A stretch of DNA of 64,000 nucleotides, taken from positions 2,976,001 to 3,040,000 of the forward strand of contig NZ_CP155551.1 in assembly GCF_039679125.1 (NCBI RefSeq). Reading direction: 5' to 3'. The notes beneath the pieces were generated by a model. It saw only the letters and a list, made by a program, of their open reading frames with translations, was not told the origin of the DNA and ran no database searches. Below are positions 27,564 through 35,760 of this stretch, piece by piece. This DNA is from Blastococcus sp. HT6-4 (GTDB lineage: Bacteria; Actinomycetota; Actinomycetes; Mycobacteriales; Geodermatophilaceae). The translations under genes were made by a program, and so were the position numbers. Position 1 is the first letter of the stretch. The number at the start of each line of letters is the position of its first letter.

Positions 27564-27746
27564 TCAGGTGCGCCGGAACGGGTGGGTCACACCGCTCGGG
27601 CCGGGCCCGACGTCGCGGTGGAAGCGGTCGTGCAGCTCGTCGGGTGACGCGCACCCGGAAGGGTCCGCGCAGGGGCGACCGACCCGCTCCTCGCGAGCGG
27701 GGAACGGCTCCTGGTCGCGGTGCGGTCCGGAGGACCGCAGAGTCAT
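27564..27746 (-). CDS. Small hypothetical protein coupled to the ROK gene
   Basis: A 60-aa ORF whose ATG overlaps the ROK stop codon as ATGA, the usual sign of translational coupling in this genome. The product is hydrophilic with two cysteines (RPCADPSGCASP) followed by DELHDRFHRDV. No family recognised. Without the overlap I would not call it. The surrounding 240 bp up to the ABC operon start contain only promoter elements. Confidence 0.4.
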   Translation of the reverse strand: MTLRSSGPHRDQEPFPAREERVGRPCADPSGCASPDELHDRFHRDVGPGPSGVTHPFRRT

Positions 27747-28906
27747 CTCGCGAGGGCCTGGACCGAGTCCTCGTCCAGGAACTCCTCGATGGCCATGAGG
27801 GCGGCGCCGACCCGGCCGGAGAGATCGGGGGCCTCGCTGACCGTGATCTCCAGCGTCCGGGCGGCCAGCGGCATGGAGCGCCGGTAGACGGCCTCGCGGA
27901 TCCCCGCGAGCAGCGGGACGCCGGCCTGCGCGACGCCACCGGTCATGACGATGCGGTGCGGGTTGAAGAAGTTGACCAGCGCCGCGAGCACCGTGCCGAT
28001 GGTCCGGCCCGCCGCGCGCACCAGCTCCAGCGCGACGCCGTTGCCCTCCGCGGCCAGCCGCACCACCTCGCGGACGGTGTCGACCGGCAGCCCCGCGGCG
28101 ACGGCGTCGCGGAGCAGGGCCCCCCCGCCCGCGACCGCCTCCAGGCAGTTCTCCTGCCCGCACCGGCACACCACGGTCCGCCCGTCGGGCTGGGCGACGT
28201 GGATGTGCCCGATGTCGCCGGCGCTGCCCTGCGCCCCGCGGTAGACCCGGCCGTCGACGATGACCCCGCAGCCGATGCCCGTGCCGACCTTCACCACGAG
28301 CACGTCCTGCACCGAGCCGGCGACGCCCATCTCCCCCAGCGCCATCACGTTCACGTCGTTGTCGACGTACACGGGGCAGTCGTAGCGACCGAACGCACTG
28401 GGAACCGGGTAGTCGTGCCAGCCCGGCATGATCGGCGGGTGGGACGGGCGGCCGGTCGAGAACTCCACCGGCCCCGGCACGCCGACGCCCACGGCGCACA
28501 CGTCGGCCGGGGTGAGCCCGACCTCGGCCAGCACCTGCTGGGCCAGCCGGTCGACCTCGGCCAGCACCTGGCCGGGGCCGTCGGCGATGTCGATCGGGTG
28601 GCCGACGGTGCCCAGGATCTGCGCCGAGAGGTCGGTGACCGCGACGTCGACGCTGGTGACCCCGAGGTCGACGGCGAGCACGCACCCGGCCCGGCTGTTG
28701 AACTGCAGCAGCGTCGGCGGGCGACCGCCGGTGCTCCAGCCGCGGCCCCCCTCCTCCAGGAGGTTCGCGGCGATCAGCTGGTCGACCCGCGCGCTGATCG
28801 TGTTGCGCGACGCCCCGGTCAGCGCCACGAGGTCGGCGCGGCTGCGCGCACGGCCGGTCCGCACGTGGCGCAGCAGCACGCCGGCCGAGGCTGAGGTGGA
28901 CGGCAC
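27743..28906 (-). CDS. ROK-family transcriptional regulator
   Basis: A 387-aa ROK (repressor, ORF, kinase) regulator. An N-terminal winged helix (SRADLVALTGASRNTISARVDQLI, about 22-45) precedes the sugar-kinase-like domain, with VDLGVTSVDVAVTDL, VDNDVNVMALGE and the zinc-binding CRCGQENCLE. It probably represses the sugar ABC operon just downstream on the same strand and responds to that sugar. GTG 28906 is the only start giving a family-like N-terminus; the longer frame upstream is unrelated sequence. Confidence 0.85.
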   Translation of the reverse strand: MPSTSASAGVLLRHVRTGRARSRADLVALTGASRNTISARVDQLIAANLLEEGGRGWSTGGRPPTLLQFNSRAGCVLAVDLGVTSVDVAVTDLSAQILGTVGHPIDIADGPGQVLAEVDRLAQQVLAEVGLTPADVCAVGVGVPGPVEFSTGRPSHPPIMPGWHDYPVPSAFGRYDCPVYVDNDVNVMALGEMGVAGSVQDVLVVKVGTGIGCGVIVDGRVYRGAQGSAGDIGHIHVAQPDGRTVVCRCGQENCLEAVAGGGALLRDAVAAGLPVDTVREVVRLAAEGNGVALELVRAAGRTIGTVLAALVNFFNPHRIVMTGGVAQAGVPLLAGIREAVYRRSMPLAARTLEITVSEAPDLSGRVGAALMAIEEFLDEDSVQALAR

Positions 28907-29057
28907 GCCGTCATAGTGACACGGGTGGGACGCCGCCCCGGGTGCCGGCGACCAGGTACCGCCTTGCTCATGCGGTTGGCCGCCCGCGCACGGGGCACTG
29001 CTGCGGAACACGCTGGTTGAGCACTGCACCAGCCCCGACGACCAGAGAGGTGCTCCC

Positions 29058-29561
29058 ATGGGCCTGCCCATCACCCTGTCCGAGATCGCGCCCCGGATCT
29101 CCGCCGGCGCATTCATCCTCAACAGCGGCCTCGGCAAGCGCGCGGCCGACGAGGAGGCGGCGGCCGGCATGCACGGCTTCGCCGCCGGCACCTATCCCTT
29201 CCTCGGCAAGATGCAGCCGCAGCAGTTCGCCAAGGCGCTGTCCACGTCGGAGATCGTCATCGGCGCCGCGCTGCTGACGCCGTTCGTCCCGACCGCCGTG
29301 GCCGGCGCCGCGCTGACCGCGTTCTCCGGCGGGCTGCTGGGCCTCTACCTGAAGACGCCGGGCATGCGGAAGGAAGGCAGCCTCGCGCCCACCGAGCAGG
29401 GGCTGTCCATCGCGAAGGACAGCTGGCTGCTCGGCATCGGCATCGGTCTGCTCGTGCGCGGCACGGTCGACCGTGAGCCGCGCCGGGTGCGCAAGGCGGC
29501 GAAGACCCTGGACAAGGCGAACAAGCGGGCGGCGAAGGCGCGCAAGCGCCTCGACGGCTGA
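29058..29561 (+). CDS. DoxX-like small membrane protein
   Basis: A 167-aa protein with two or three hydrophobic segments (ALSTSEIVIGAALLTPFVP, AVAGAALTAFSGGLLGLYL and WLLGIGIGLLV) and a highly basic C-terminal tail (KTLDKANKRAAKARKRLDG). The arrangement resembles DoxX-type membrane proteins, but the match is by pattern only. ATG 29058 follows AGAGAGG. It stands alone, with 150 bp and 243 bp gaps on its two sides and no recognisable partner. Confidence 0.6.
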   Translation: MGLPITLSEIAPRISAGAFILNSGLGKRAADEEAAAGMHGFAAGTYPFLGKMQPQQFAKALSTSEIVIGAALLTPFVPTAVAGAALTAFSGGLLGLYLKTPGMRKEGSLAPTEQGLSIAKDSWLLGIGIGLLVRGTVDREPRRVRKAAKTLDKANKRAAKARKRLDG

Positions 29562-29804
29562 CCGGGACGGGGCCCGCCCTCGCCCGGCGCCCACGAGAAG
29601 GAACTCCTCTCCCGGTGGATGCCGAGGCGCTCGACACGGTCGTGCCGTGGTGCGCACGGCGGACCGGTGGGGGCGGGACCCATCCGGAAGGCCGCACGGG
29701 GACGAACGTCTGACGTACCGGGGTGGCGGCGCACGGCCGGCTCCCCGTGCGAGCGGGCGCCGTGTGCAACCGAGCGGACGGCTCCGCCGATCCGAGGAGA
29801 GCCC

Positions 29805-30305
29805 ATGTCCCGCCTGCTCCGCACACCGGGCGCCAGTCGCCGGGCCGCCGCCGCCCTGCTCTTCGCCGGCACCCTCGCCGCCGTCTCGGCGTGCGGGGGC
29901 GGCACGGACCCCGGCACGAACGGGGCCGCCCCCACGGCGACCGAGGAACCGACCACCGAGGCTCCGGCCACCAGGGCGCCGTCGACGGGCTCGCCCTCCG
30001 CCGCGCCGACCGACTCCGAACGGGCCGTCCGCACGATCTCCGCGACGGAGGAGGAGTTCAGCATCTCCGTCGACGAGCGGAGCGTGCCCGCCGGCAGCTA
30101 CGAGATCGAGGTCGTGAACGCCGGCAGCGCCAGCCACGACCTGGTCGTCGAGCGCGACGGCGAGGACGTCGCCGCCACCGAGATCCTGAGCCCGGGCGAC
30201 TCCGCCACCCTGACGGTCGATCTCGAGCCCGGTGAGTACGTCTTCTACTGCAGCGTCGGCACCCACCGCTCCCTGGGCATGGAGATCACCATCGAGGTGA
30301 CCTGA
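29805..30305 (+). CDS. Cupredoxin-domain lipoprotein
   Basis: A 166-aa lipoprotein with lipobox VSAC and a Thr/Pro/Ala-rich linker (residues ~30-70). A plastocyanin/azurin-like domain follows. Type 1 copper ligands are visible: His in SASHDLVVE, then Cys, His and Met in FYCSVGTHRSLGM. It should bind one copper at the outer membrane face and carry electrons or buffer copper. ATG 29805 follows GAGGAGA. Its stop shares 1 nt with the start of a small membrane protein gene, a likely functional partner. Confidence 0.82.
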   Translation: MSRLLRTPGASRRAAAALLFAGTLAAVSACGGGTDPGTNGAAPTATEEPTTEAPATRAPSTGSPSAAPTDSERAVRTISATEEEFSISVDERSVPAGSYEIEVVNAGSASHDLVVERDGEDVAATEILSPGDSATLTVDLEPGEYVFYCSVGTHRSLGMEITIEVT

Positions 30306-30718
30306 TGACCGAGGTGACGACGCCGGCACGGTCCCGGCCCGCCCTCACCTGGGGGCTGCGGGTCACCGGTGCGGTGCTGCTCGCGGCGATGGGCTGGCTG
30401 CACCTGGACCTGTGGGGCGACGGCTACCGGACCATCGACGTCATCGGTCCGGCGTTCCTGCTCAACGGCATCGCCGGGCTCGGCCTGGCGGTCCTCCTGC
30501 TGGCGGCGCCCCGGCGGCTGCTCACCTGGGCCGCAGCCCTCGGGGCACTGGTCGCGGCCGGCACCCTGGCGGCGCTGCTGCTCGCCACCACGGTGGGGCT
30601 GTTCGGCTTCGTCGAGACGACGGCGGCGCCGCTGTGGTGGGAGACGTTCTGGATCGAGGCCGGTGCGGTCGTCGTCCTCGTCGTGCTGGCCGTCGTCGCG
30701 CGCCGCCGGTCGGTCTGA
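30305..30718 (+). CDS. Four-helix membrane protein next to the cupredoxin
   Basis: A 137-aa integral membrane protein with four hydrophobic helices (LRVTGAVLLAAMGWLHLDLW, AFLLNGIAGLGLAVLLLAA, WAAALGALVAAGTLAALLLA and WIEAGAVVVLVVLAVVARR). No family name recognised. A His (WLHLDLW) and acidic residues lie near helix ends. ATG overlaps the cupredoxin stop by one base (TGATG), so the two are co-translated. A role anchoring or serving the copper protein is inference. Confidence 0.65.
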   Translation: MTEVTTPARSRPALTWGLRVTGAVLLAAMGWLHLDLWGDGYRTIDVIGPAFLLNGIAGLGLAVLLLAAPRRLLTWAAALGALVAAGTLAALLLATTVGLFGFVETTAAPLWWETFWIEAGAVVVLVVLAVVARRRSV

Positions 30719-30759
30719 GCGGGGTGGGAGGGCCTGTGGAACCGGCCCTCCCACCCCGC
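30719..30759. terminator. Bidirectional hairpin terminator
   Basis: A 16-bp perfect stem (30719-30734 with 30744-30759; core GGGGTGGGAGGGCC) and a 9-nt loop. It lies between the convergent membrane-protein and xylA genes. Confidence 0.85.
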
Positions 30760-30767
30760 CCGGCGGC

Positions 30768-31931
30768 TCAGCGGACGCCGAGCAGGTGCTCCATGGCCAG
30801 CTGGTCGAGCCGCTCGAACTGCAGCCCGCGCGCCCCGAGGGCCACCGGGTCGTGCGCCTCACCGCGAAGGGCGTCGAGGCTCTCGCCCTCGGCCAGCGTC
30901 GGCACGGCCAGCTCGCCGACCCGGGCGGCCTCCAGCGCCTCGGCGACCTCGGGGTCGGCCCGGAACGCCTGCACCTTCTCCCGGAGGATCAGGTAGTTCC
31001 GCATGCAGGCGCGCGCGGTCTCCCACACGCCGTCCATGTCCTCGGTCCGCGGCGGCTTGTAGTCGAAGTGCAGGTAGCCGTCGTAGGCCTTCCCCGACCC
31101 CGACCCGAGCAGCGTGTCGACGGTCCAGAACGCCCCGCGCAGGTTGCCGGCGCCGAAGCGCAGGTCCTGGTCGAAGCGCGGGCCGTGCTGGCCGTTGAGG
31201 TCGACGTGGAAGAGCTTGTCGTGCCACAGCGCCTGGCCGATGCCCATGGCGAAGTTCAGCCCGGCCATCTCCTCGTGCCCGACCTCGGGGTTGAGGCCGA
31301 CGCGGTCGGGCTCCTCGAGCTCGTTGATGAAGGCGATGGCGTGCCCGATGGTCGGCAGCAGGATGTCGCCGCGCGGCTCGTTCGGCTTGGGCTCGAGGGC
31401 GAACCGGATGTCGTAGCCCTTCTCCCGCACGTAGGAGCAGAGCAGGTCCAGGCCCTCCTTGTACCGGTCGAGCGCGGCCGCGACGTCCTTGGTGCCGCCG
31501 GACTCCGCACCCTCGCGGCCGCCCCACAGCACGTAGGTCTTCGCGCCCAGCTCGGCGGCCAGGTCGATGTTGCGCAGCACCTTGGCGATCGCGTACCGGC
31601 GGACGGCGCGGTCGTTGGCGGTGAAGCCGCCGTCCTTGAACACCGGGGCGCCGAAGAGGTTGGTGGTCGCCATCTCGACGCCCATGCCGGTCTCGGCGAG
31701 CGCCTTCTTGAACCGCTCGAGGGTGGACTCGCGGGTGGCCTCGTCGGGCACCAGGTCGTCGTCGTGGAAGGTCACGGCCGCGGCGCCGAGCTCGGCGAGC
31801 CGGTGCACGGCCTCCACCGGGTCCAGCACCGGCCGGACGGGGCCGCCGAAGACGTCGACGCCCTGCCAGCCCACGGTCCAGAGCCCGAAGCTGAACTTGT
31901 CGTCCCTGGTGGGGGTGAAGCGATCGGTCAT
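30768..31931 (-). CDS. xylA: Xylose isomerase
   Basis: A 387-aa class I xylose isomerase, which converts D-xylose to D-xylulose and also acts on glucose. The length and sequence ([52 protein letters not shown] and FHVDLNGQ) match the Streptomyces-type short enzyme. The catalytic His of FHDDD is near 56, and the metal-binding Glu/Asp/His residues are in [15 protein letters not shown] and HVDLNG. ATG 31931 follows GGAGATC 7 nt upstream. The gene lies 91 bp downstream of xylR on the same strand; xylB is on the opposite strand beyond xylR. Confidence 0.95.
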   Translation of the reverse strand: MTDRFTPTRDDKFSFGLWTVGWQGVDVFGGPVRPVLDPVEAVHRLAELGAAAVTFHDDDLVPDEATRESTLERFKKALAETGMGVEMATTNLFGAPVFKDGGFTANDRAVRRYAIAKVLRNIDLAAELGAKTYVLWGGREGAESGGTKDVAAALDRYKEGLDLLCSYVREKGYDIRFALEPKPNEPRGDILLPTIGHAIAFINELEEPDRVGLNPEVGHEEMAGLNFAMGIGQALWHDKLFHVDLNGQHGPRFDQDLRFGAGNLRGAFWTVDTLLGSGSGKAYDGYLHFDYKPPRTEDMDGVWETARACMRNYLILREKVQAFRADPEVAEALEAARVGELAVPTLAEGESLDALRGEAHDPVALGARGLQFERLDQLAMEHLLGVR

Positions 31932-32022
31932 GAGGGGATCTCCGTCCGGGTGGATCGATGGCGGGCAGTGCGTACGGCGGTGGTGCGGGAGGTGCGGGCC
32001 CGGCCGGCGACCGGCAGGCCGG

Positions 32023-33300
32023 TCACCGGGCGCCCGCGGGCGTGAGCTCCGGGACGGGCACCAGGGTCGGGTCGTCGAAGACCGACTCGAGCGCCTCGTG
32101 GGCGCCGCCGCGGACGGCGGCGGTGAAGCCGAGCGTGGAGAGCGCGACGCGGGCCCCGGCGACGTCGGGCCCCAGGACCCGGGCCTCGAGCTCGGCGAGC
32201 AGCGGCTCCATGAGGAACCGGCCCAGCACGGCGAAATAGCCGCCCAGGAGGACCACCCGCGGGTTGAACAGGTTGATGAGCACGGCGGCGCCCGTCCCGA
32301 GCCCGGTGCCGACCTGCCGCAGCGCGGCGAGGGTCCGCTCGTCGCCGGCCTCGGCTCGGCGGGCCACCTCGGCCAGGCGGTCCTCCAGGTCGCGCGCCGG
32401 GTCGTGCACCGGGTCGCCGGGGTCCGCGGCGGCGCGCAGCAGCGCGGCCAGGCCGACGAGGGTCTCCCAGCAGCCGCGCCGCCCGCAGCCGCACACGAGG
32501 TCGGGGTCGCCCAGCGAGGTGTGGCCCACCTCGCCGGAGAGCCCACCGGCCCCCCGGAGCAGCCGGCCGGCGACGATCACGCCACCGCCGACGCCGACCT
32601 CACCGGTGAGGTAGACCAGGTCGGGGGTGCGCGCCTCGGCACCCATGGCCCACTCGGCGATCGCGGAGAGGTTGGCATCGTTCTCGACCCGGATCGGGAA
32701 GTCGGCGTCGAGCCGGGCGTGCAGCCCGTCGAGGACCGCGACATCGCGCCAGCCGATGTTGGGAGCCAGCGTGACGACGCCGTCGACGCTGCGGACCAGG
32801 CCGGCGACCGCCACGGTCAGCCCGATCACGCGCGCCCCCCGGGCCGCGGACGCGGCGACGGCGTCGCGCACGAGCCCGGCGACGGCGTCGAGGGTCCGCT
32901 CGGCGCCCAGGGCGGGGATGTCGAGGCCGAGCCGCTGCTCGAAGAGCACCTCCCCGCGCAGGTCGAGCACGAGCGCGGCGGCGTAGTCGACGTTCAGCTC
33001 GACACCGATGCCGCAGACGCAGGCCCCGTCGAGGTGCACGGTCAGCCCGGGCCGCCCGACCGAACCGGCCCGGTCGACGTCCCCGGTGCTGACCAGGCGC
33101 CGCTCGGAGAGCTCGGCCACGAGGCTGGAGACGGTCGCCTTGTTGAGGCCGGTCTCCTGGGCGATCCGCGCTCGGGAGCGGGGTCCGTGGTCGCGGAGAT
33201 GGCGCAGCACGAGGCCGAGATTGGTCCGGCGCACCGTGGCCTGGTCGGCCGGGGCGCGGCGATCCGAGGATCCGTCGTACACCGGCGGCTGCTCGCCCAT
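32023..33300 (-). CDS. xylR: XylR, ROK-family xylose repressor
   Basis: A 425-aa ROK regulator. The N-terminal winged helix ([24 protein letters not shown]) is followed by the sugar-binding domain with [12 protein letters not shown] and the zinc site [10 protein letters not shown]. Its place between xylA and the divergent xylB, and a site closely resembling the known XylR operator on its own promoter, identify it as the xylose repressor. ATG 33300 follows GGGAGG 5-6 nt upstream, and the frame upstream of that is unrelated. xylA lies downstream, so xylose would induce both genes. Confidence 0.9.
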   Translation of the reverse strand: MGEQPPVYDGSSDRRAPADQATVRRTNLGLVLRHLRDHGPRSRARIAQETGLNKATVSSLVAELSERRLVSTGDVDRAGSVGRPGLTVHLDGACVCGIGVELNVDYAAALVLDLRGEVLFEQRLGLDIPALGAERTLDAVAGLVRDAVAASAARGARVIGLTVAVAGLVRSVDGVVTLAPNIGWRDVAVLDGLHARLDADFPIRVENDANLSAIAEWAMGAEARTPDLVYLTGEVGVGGGVIVAGRLLRGAGGLSGEVGHTSLGDPDLVCGCGRRGCWETLVGLAALLRAAADPGDPVHDPARDLEDRLAEVARRAEAGDERTLAALRQVGTGLGTGAAVLINLFNPRVVLLGGYFAVLGRFLMEPLLAELEARVLGPDVAGARVALSTLGFTAAVRGGAHEALESVFDDPTLVPVPELTPAGAR

Positions 33301-33328
33301 CCCCACCTCCCCGGACACGTCCTCGGTA

Positions 33329-33353
33329 TTCGTCGGTTGCACAAACAAATTAG
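33329..33353 (-). promoter_or_regulatory. XylR operator
   Basis: A 25-bp imperfect palindrome read on the minus strand as CTAATTTGTT-TGTGC-AACCGACGAA. By my comparison it matches the Bacillus-type XylR operator (arms TTAGTTTGTT and AACAAACTAA, centre TGGGC) at 19 of 25 positions. It overlaps the xylR -10 box, so it would block transcription of xylR and downstream xylA. Confidence 0.75.
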
Positions 33354-33375
33354 GGGTGGGAGTCGCACAGGTCAA
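33347..33375 (-). promoter_or_regulatory. xylR(-xylA) sigma70-like promoter
   Basis: On the minus strand TTGACC (33375-33370) and TAATTT (33352-33347) are separated by 17 nt. This is one of the clearest consensus promoters in the window. The -10 lies inside the XylR operator. Confidence 0.75.
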
Positions 33376-33455
33376 GCCGGCACGTCGCGGCGTCGTGAGC
33401 GCGTCACCGGCCGCCCCGCACGGCCCCTCGCCCGGCGTGCGCCCCCGGGGCCGCC

Positions 33456-33461
33456 TAAGGT
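33456..33461 (+). promoter_or_regulatory. -10 box upstream of the xylB leader ORF
   Basis: TAAGGT lies 9 nt before ATG 33471, so transcription would start at or just before that codon. No good -35 is seen, and the XylR operator is ~100 bp upstream. Confidence 0.4.
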
Positions 33462-33470
33462 GCCGTTCCC

Positions 33471-33563
33471 ATGAGGTCCCTGTCGCCGCGGCCCCGTCCG
33501 CGCATCCTCGCCGCCACCCCCGCCGGCACCGGCACCGGCACGCGCCGGGGGCCGGTCCGATGA
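33471..33563 (+). CDS. 30-aa upstream ORF coupled to xylB
   Basis: A 30-residue ORF beginning [17 protein letters not shown] and ending one base past the xylB ATG (ATGA overlap). It starts close behind a TAAGGT -10 box. The peptide is Arg/Pro/Gly/Thr-rich with no family likeness. Because xylB has no good ribosome site of its own, translation of this ORF would carry ribosomes onto xylB. It may be only a leader for coupling rather than a functional peptide. Confidence 0.4.
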   Translation: MRSLSPRPRPRILAATPAGTGTGTRRGPVR

Positions 33564-34978
33564 CGCTCGTCGCGGGCGTCGACACCTCGACGCAGGCGTG
33601 CAAGGTCGTGGTCCGGGACGCCGACACTGGTGAGCTGGTCCGGTCCGGCCGGGCACCGCACCCGCCGGGGACCGAGGTGGCCCCGCAGGCTTGGGAGGAG
33701 GCGTTCCGCGCGGCAGCCGCCGAGGCAGGAGGGCTCGACGACGTGGCGGCACTGGCCGTCGGGGGCCAGCAGCACGGGATGGTCTGCCTCGACGACCGCG
33801 GCGAGGTCGTCCGCGACGCGCTGCTGTGGAACGACGTCCGGTCGGCCCCGGCGGCCGAGGATCTGATCGGTGAGCTCGGCGACGGCGACGCGGCGGCCGG
33901 CCGCCGGGCATGGGCCGAGGCGGTGGGCCTGGTGCCGGTCGCGTCCTTCACCGCGACGAAGCTGCGCTGGCTGGCCGACGCCGAGCCGCGCAACGCCGAC
34001 CGCACCGCCGCCGTCTGCCTGCCGCACGACTGGCTGACCTGGCGGATCTCCGCCGATCGCGACCTCGGCACGCTCGTGACCGACCGCGGCGACGCCAGCG
34101 GCACCGCCTACTGGTCGGCGCGTACCGGCGAGTACCGGCTCGACCTGCTCGAACGAGCCATGCGCGGCCGCCGGCCCGCCGTTCCGCGCGTGGCCGGCCC
34201 CGCCGAGCGGGTCGGCGCGCTCGCCGGGTCCGGCGCCGCCCTGGGCCCGGGGACCGGCGACAACGCCGCGGCGGCCCTCGGCCTGGCCGCCCGGCCGGGC
34301 GACGTCGTCGTCTCCATCGGCACGTCCGGGGTCGTCTCCGCGGTGACGCCCACGGCCGTCGCCGACGTCAGCGGCACCGTCGCCGGCTTCGCCGACGCCA
34401 CCGGCAACCACCTCCCGCTGGTCGCCACGCTGAACGCCGCCCGGGTGCTCGACGCCGCCGCCGCACTGCTGGGCGTGGACCACGCGACGCTGTCGGAGCT
34501 CGCCCTGTCGGCGCCCTCGGGCGCGGACGGGCTGGTCCTCGTGCCCTACCTGGAGGGTGAGCGGACGCCGAACCTGCCCGACGCCACCGGCTCGGTGCAC
34601 GGGCTGACGCTGCGCACCTCGACGCCCGCGCACTGGGCGCGCGCCGCCGTGGAGGGCCTGCTCTGCGGGCTCGCCGACGGGATCGAGGCCGTCGTCGCCC
34701 AGGGCGTGACCGTCGAGCGGGTGCTGCTGGTGGGCGGTGCCGCCCGCTCCCCTGCCGTGCAGCAGCTGGCTCCGGGCATCTTCGGCCGCCCCGTCCTCGT
34801 GCCGCCGCCGGGCGAGTACGTGGCCGACGGCGCGGCCCGGCAGGCGGCCTGGGTGCTCTCCGGCGCCGGCGCCCCGCCGGAGTGGCCGCAGCCGGGCCTG
34901 GCGGAGTTCGACGGATCTCCGGCCCTCTCCGTGCGGGAGCGCTACGCGGAGGTGCGCGGCCGCACCGACGGCCAGTAG
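33560..34978 (+). CDS. xylB: Xylulokinase
   Basis: A 472-aa FGGY-family sugar kinase that phosphorylates D-xylulose to xylulose-5-phosphate for the pentose phosphate pathway. The first lobe begins [17 protein letters not shown] (phosphate-binding), the substrate block is [11 protein letters not shown], the catalytic Asp is in [13 protein letters not shown] and the ATP-binding segment is [18 protein letters not shown] 33560 gives a family-like N-terminus. It is divergent from xylR-xylA, completing the xylose pathway, and overlaps a short upstream ORF. Confidence 0.93.
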   Translation: MTLVAGVDTSTQACKVVVRDADTGELVRSGRAPHPPGTEVAPQAWEEAFRAAAAEAGGLDDVAALAVGGQQHGMVCLDDRGEVVRDALLWNDVRSAPAAEDLIGELGDGDAAAGRRAWAEAVGLVPVASFTATKLRWLADAEPRNADRTAAVCLPHDWLTWRISADRDLGTLVTDRGDASGTAYWSARTGEYRLDLLERAMRGRRPAVPRVAGPAERVGALAGSGAALGPGTGDNAAAALGLAARPGDVVVSIGTSGVVSAVTPTAVADVSGTVAGFADATGNHLPLVATLNAARVLDAAAALLGVDHATLSELALSAPSGADGLVLVPYLEGERTPNLPDATGSVHGLTLRTSTPAHWARAAVEGLLCGLADGIEAVVAQGVTVERVLLVGGAARSPAVQQLAPGIFGRPVLVPPPGEYVADGAARQAAWVLSGAGAPPEWPQPGLAEFDGSPALSVRERYAEVRGRTDGQ

Positions 34979-35001
34979 CGGGACCGCCTGCGCCTCCCTG
35001 C

Positions 35002-35634
35002 TCAGAGCGAGCGGACCACGGCGGCGACCGCGGCGGGGTGCGTCTGCACGGTCATGTGCGCCGCACCGGCTAGCGTCACCAGCCGGCCCTGCGGCGCGGC
35101 CGCCACGACCCGCTCCGCCCAGTCCGCCGGGCACAGGGCGTCGCGGGTGCCGCGGAGCACGACCACGGGCGCCGGCACGCCGGCCAGCCGGCGGTCGATC
35201 CGGTCCGGCGAGGCGGTCCGCCAGAGCGCGGCCATGGCCCGTGGCCCGGTGTGCAGCCACTGCCGCACGATCAGCGGCACCTGCCACCAGGGCTCGGCGA
35301 GCGCCGTCCGGAGCCACCGCCAGGCCAGCACCCGGAACCGGCGCATGCGGGGGTCGGTCGTCGGCCCGCACAGCACCAGGCCGGCCACCCGCGGGTCCGC
35401 GGCGGCCGCGGTCACCACCTGGCAGCTCTGCGAGTGCCCGACCAGCACCACCGGGCCCTCGGGCAGGGCGGCCCGCAGCCGCCCGGCGAGCTCGTCGACC
35501 GACGGGACCGCCGCCGCCTGCCCCATCCCGGGCAGCACGACCACCGCGCCCGGAAGTTCCTCGCGCAACCTGCGCGACGAACGTTCATCCAGCCCCAGAC
35601 CGGGAACGAGAACGACCGAGACCGAAGGCGACAC
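35002..35634 (-). CDS. Alpha/beta-hydrolase
   Basis: A 210-aa alpha/beta-hydrolase. The nucleophile elbow is GHSQS (VVLVGHSQSCQVV), the acid is probably Asp in RGTRDALCP, and the His is in GAAHMTVQ. VLVPGLGLDERS is the oxyanion strand. Substrate unknown; the small size and lack of a cap domain suggest an esterase or lipase-like enzyme. GTG 35634 gives the best N-terminus but has no clear ribosome site; the frame stays open to an ATG at 35733. It is divergent from the NDH-2 gene. Confidence 0.75.
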   Translation of the reverse strand: MSPSVSVVLVPGLGLDERSSRRLREELPGAVVVLPGMGQAAAVPSVDELAGRLRAALPEGPVVLVGHSQSCQVVTAAAADPRVAGLVLCGPTTDPRMRRFRVLAWRWLRTALAEPWWQVPLIVRQWLHTGPRAMAALWRTASPDRIDRRLAGVPAPVVVLRGTRDALCPADWAERVVAAAPQGRLVTLAGAAHMTVQTHPAAVAAVVRSL

Positions 35635-35760
35635 CCCGACGGGTCTACCGGCCCGGCCGCGGCTCCGCGAACGCAGCCGGGAGCAGGCACGCAGCGTGTC
35701 CTGCATCTCACAGGGGGCACCCCGGAGCGGCACGGGCCGAAGTGGGAGGATGGAAACATC

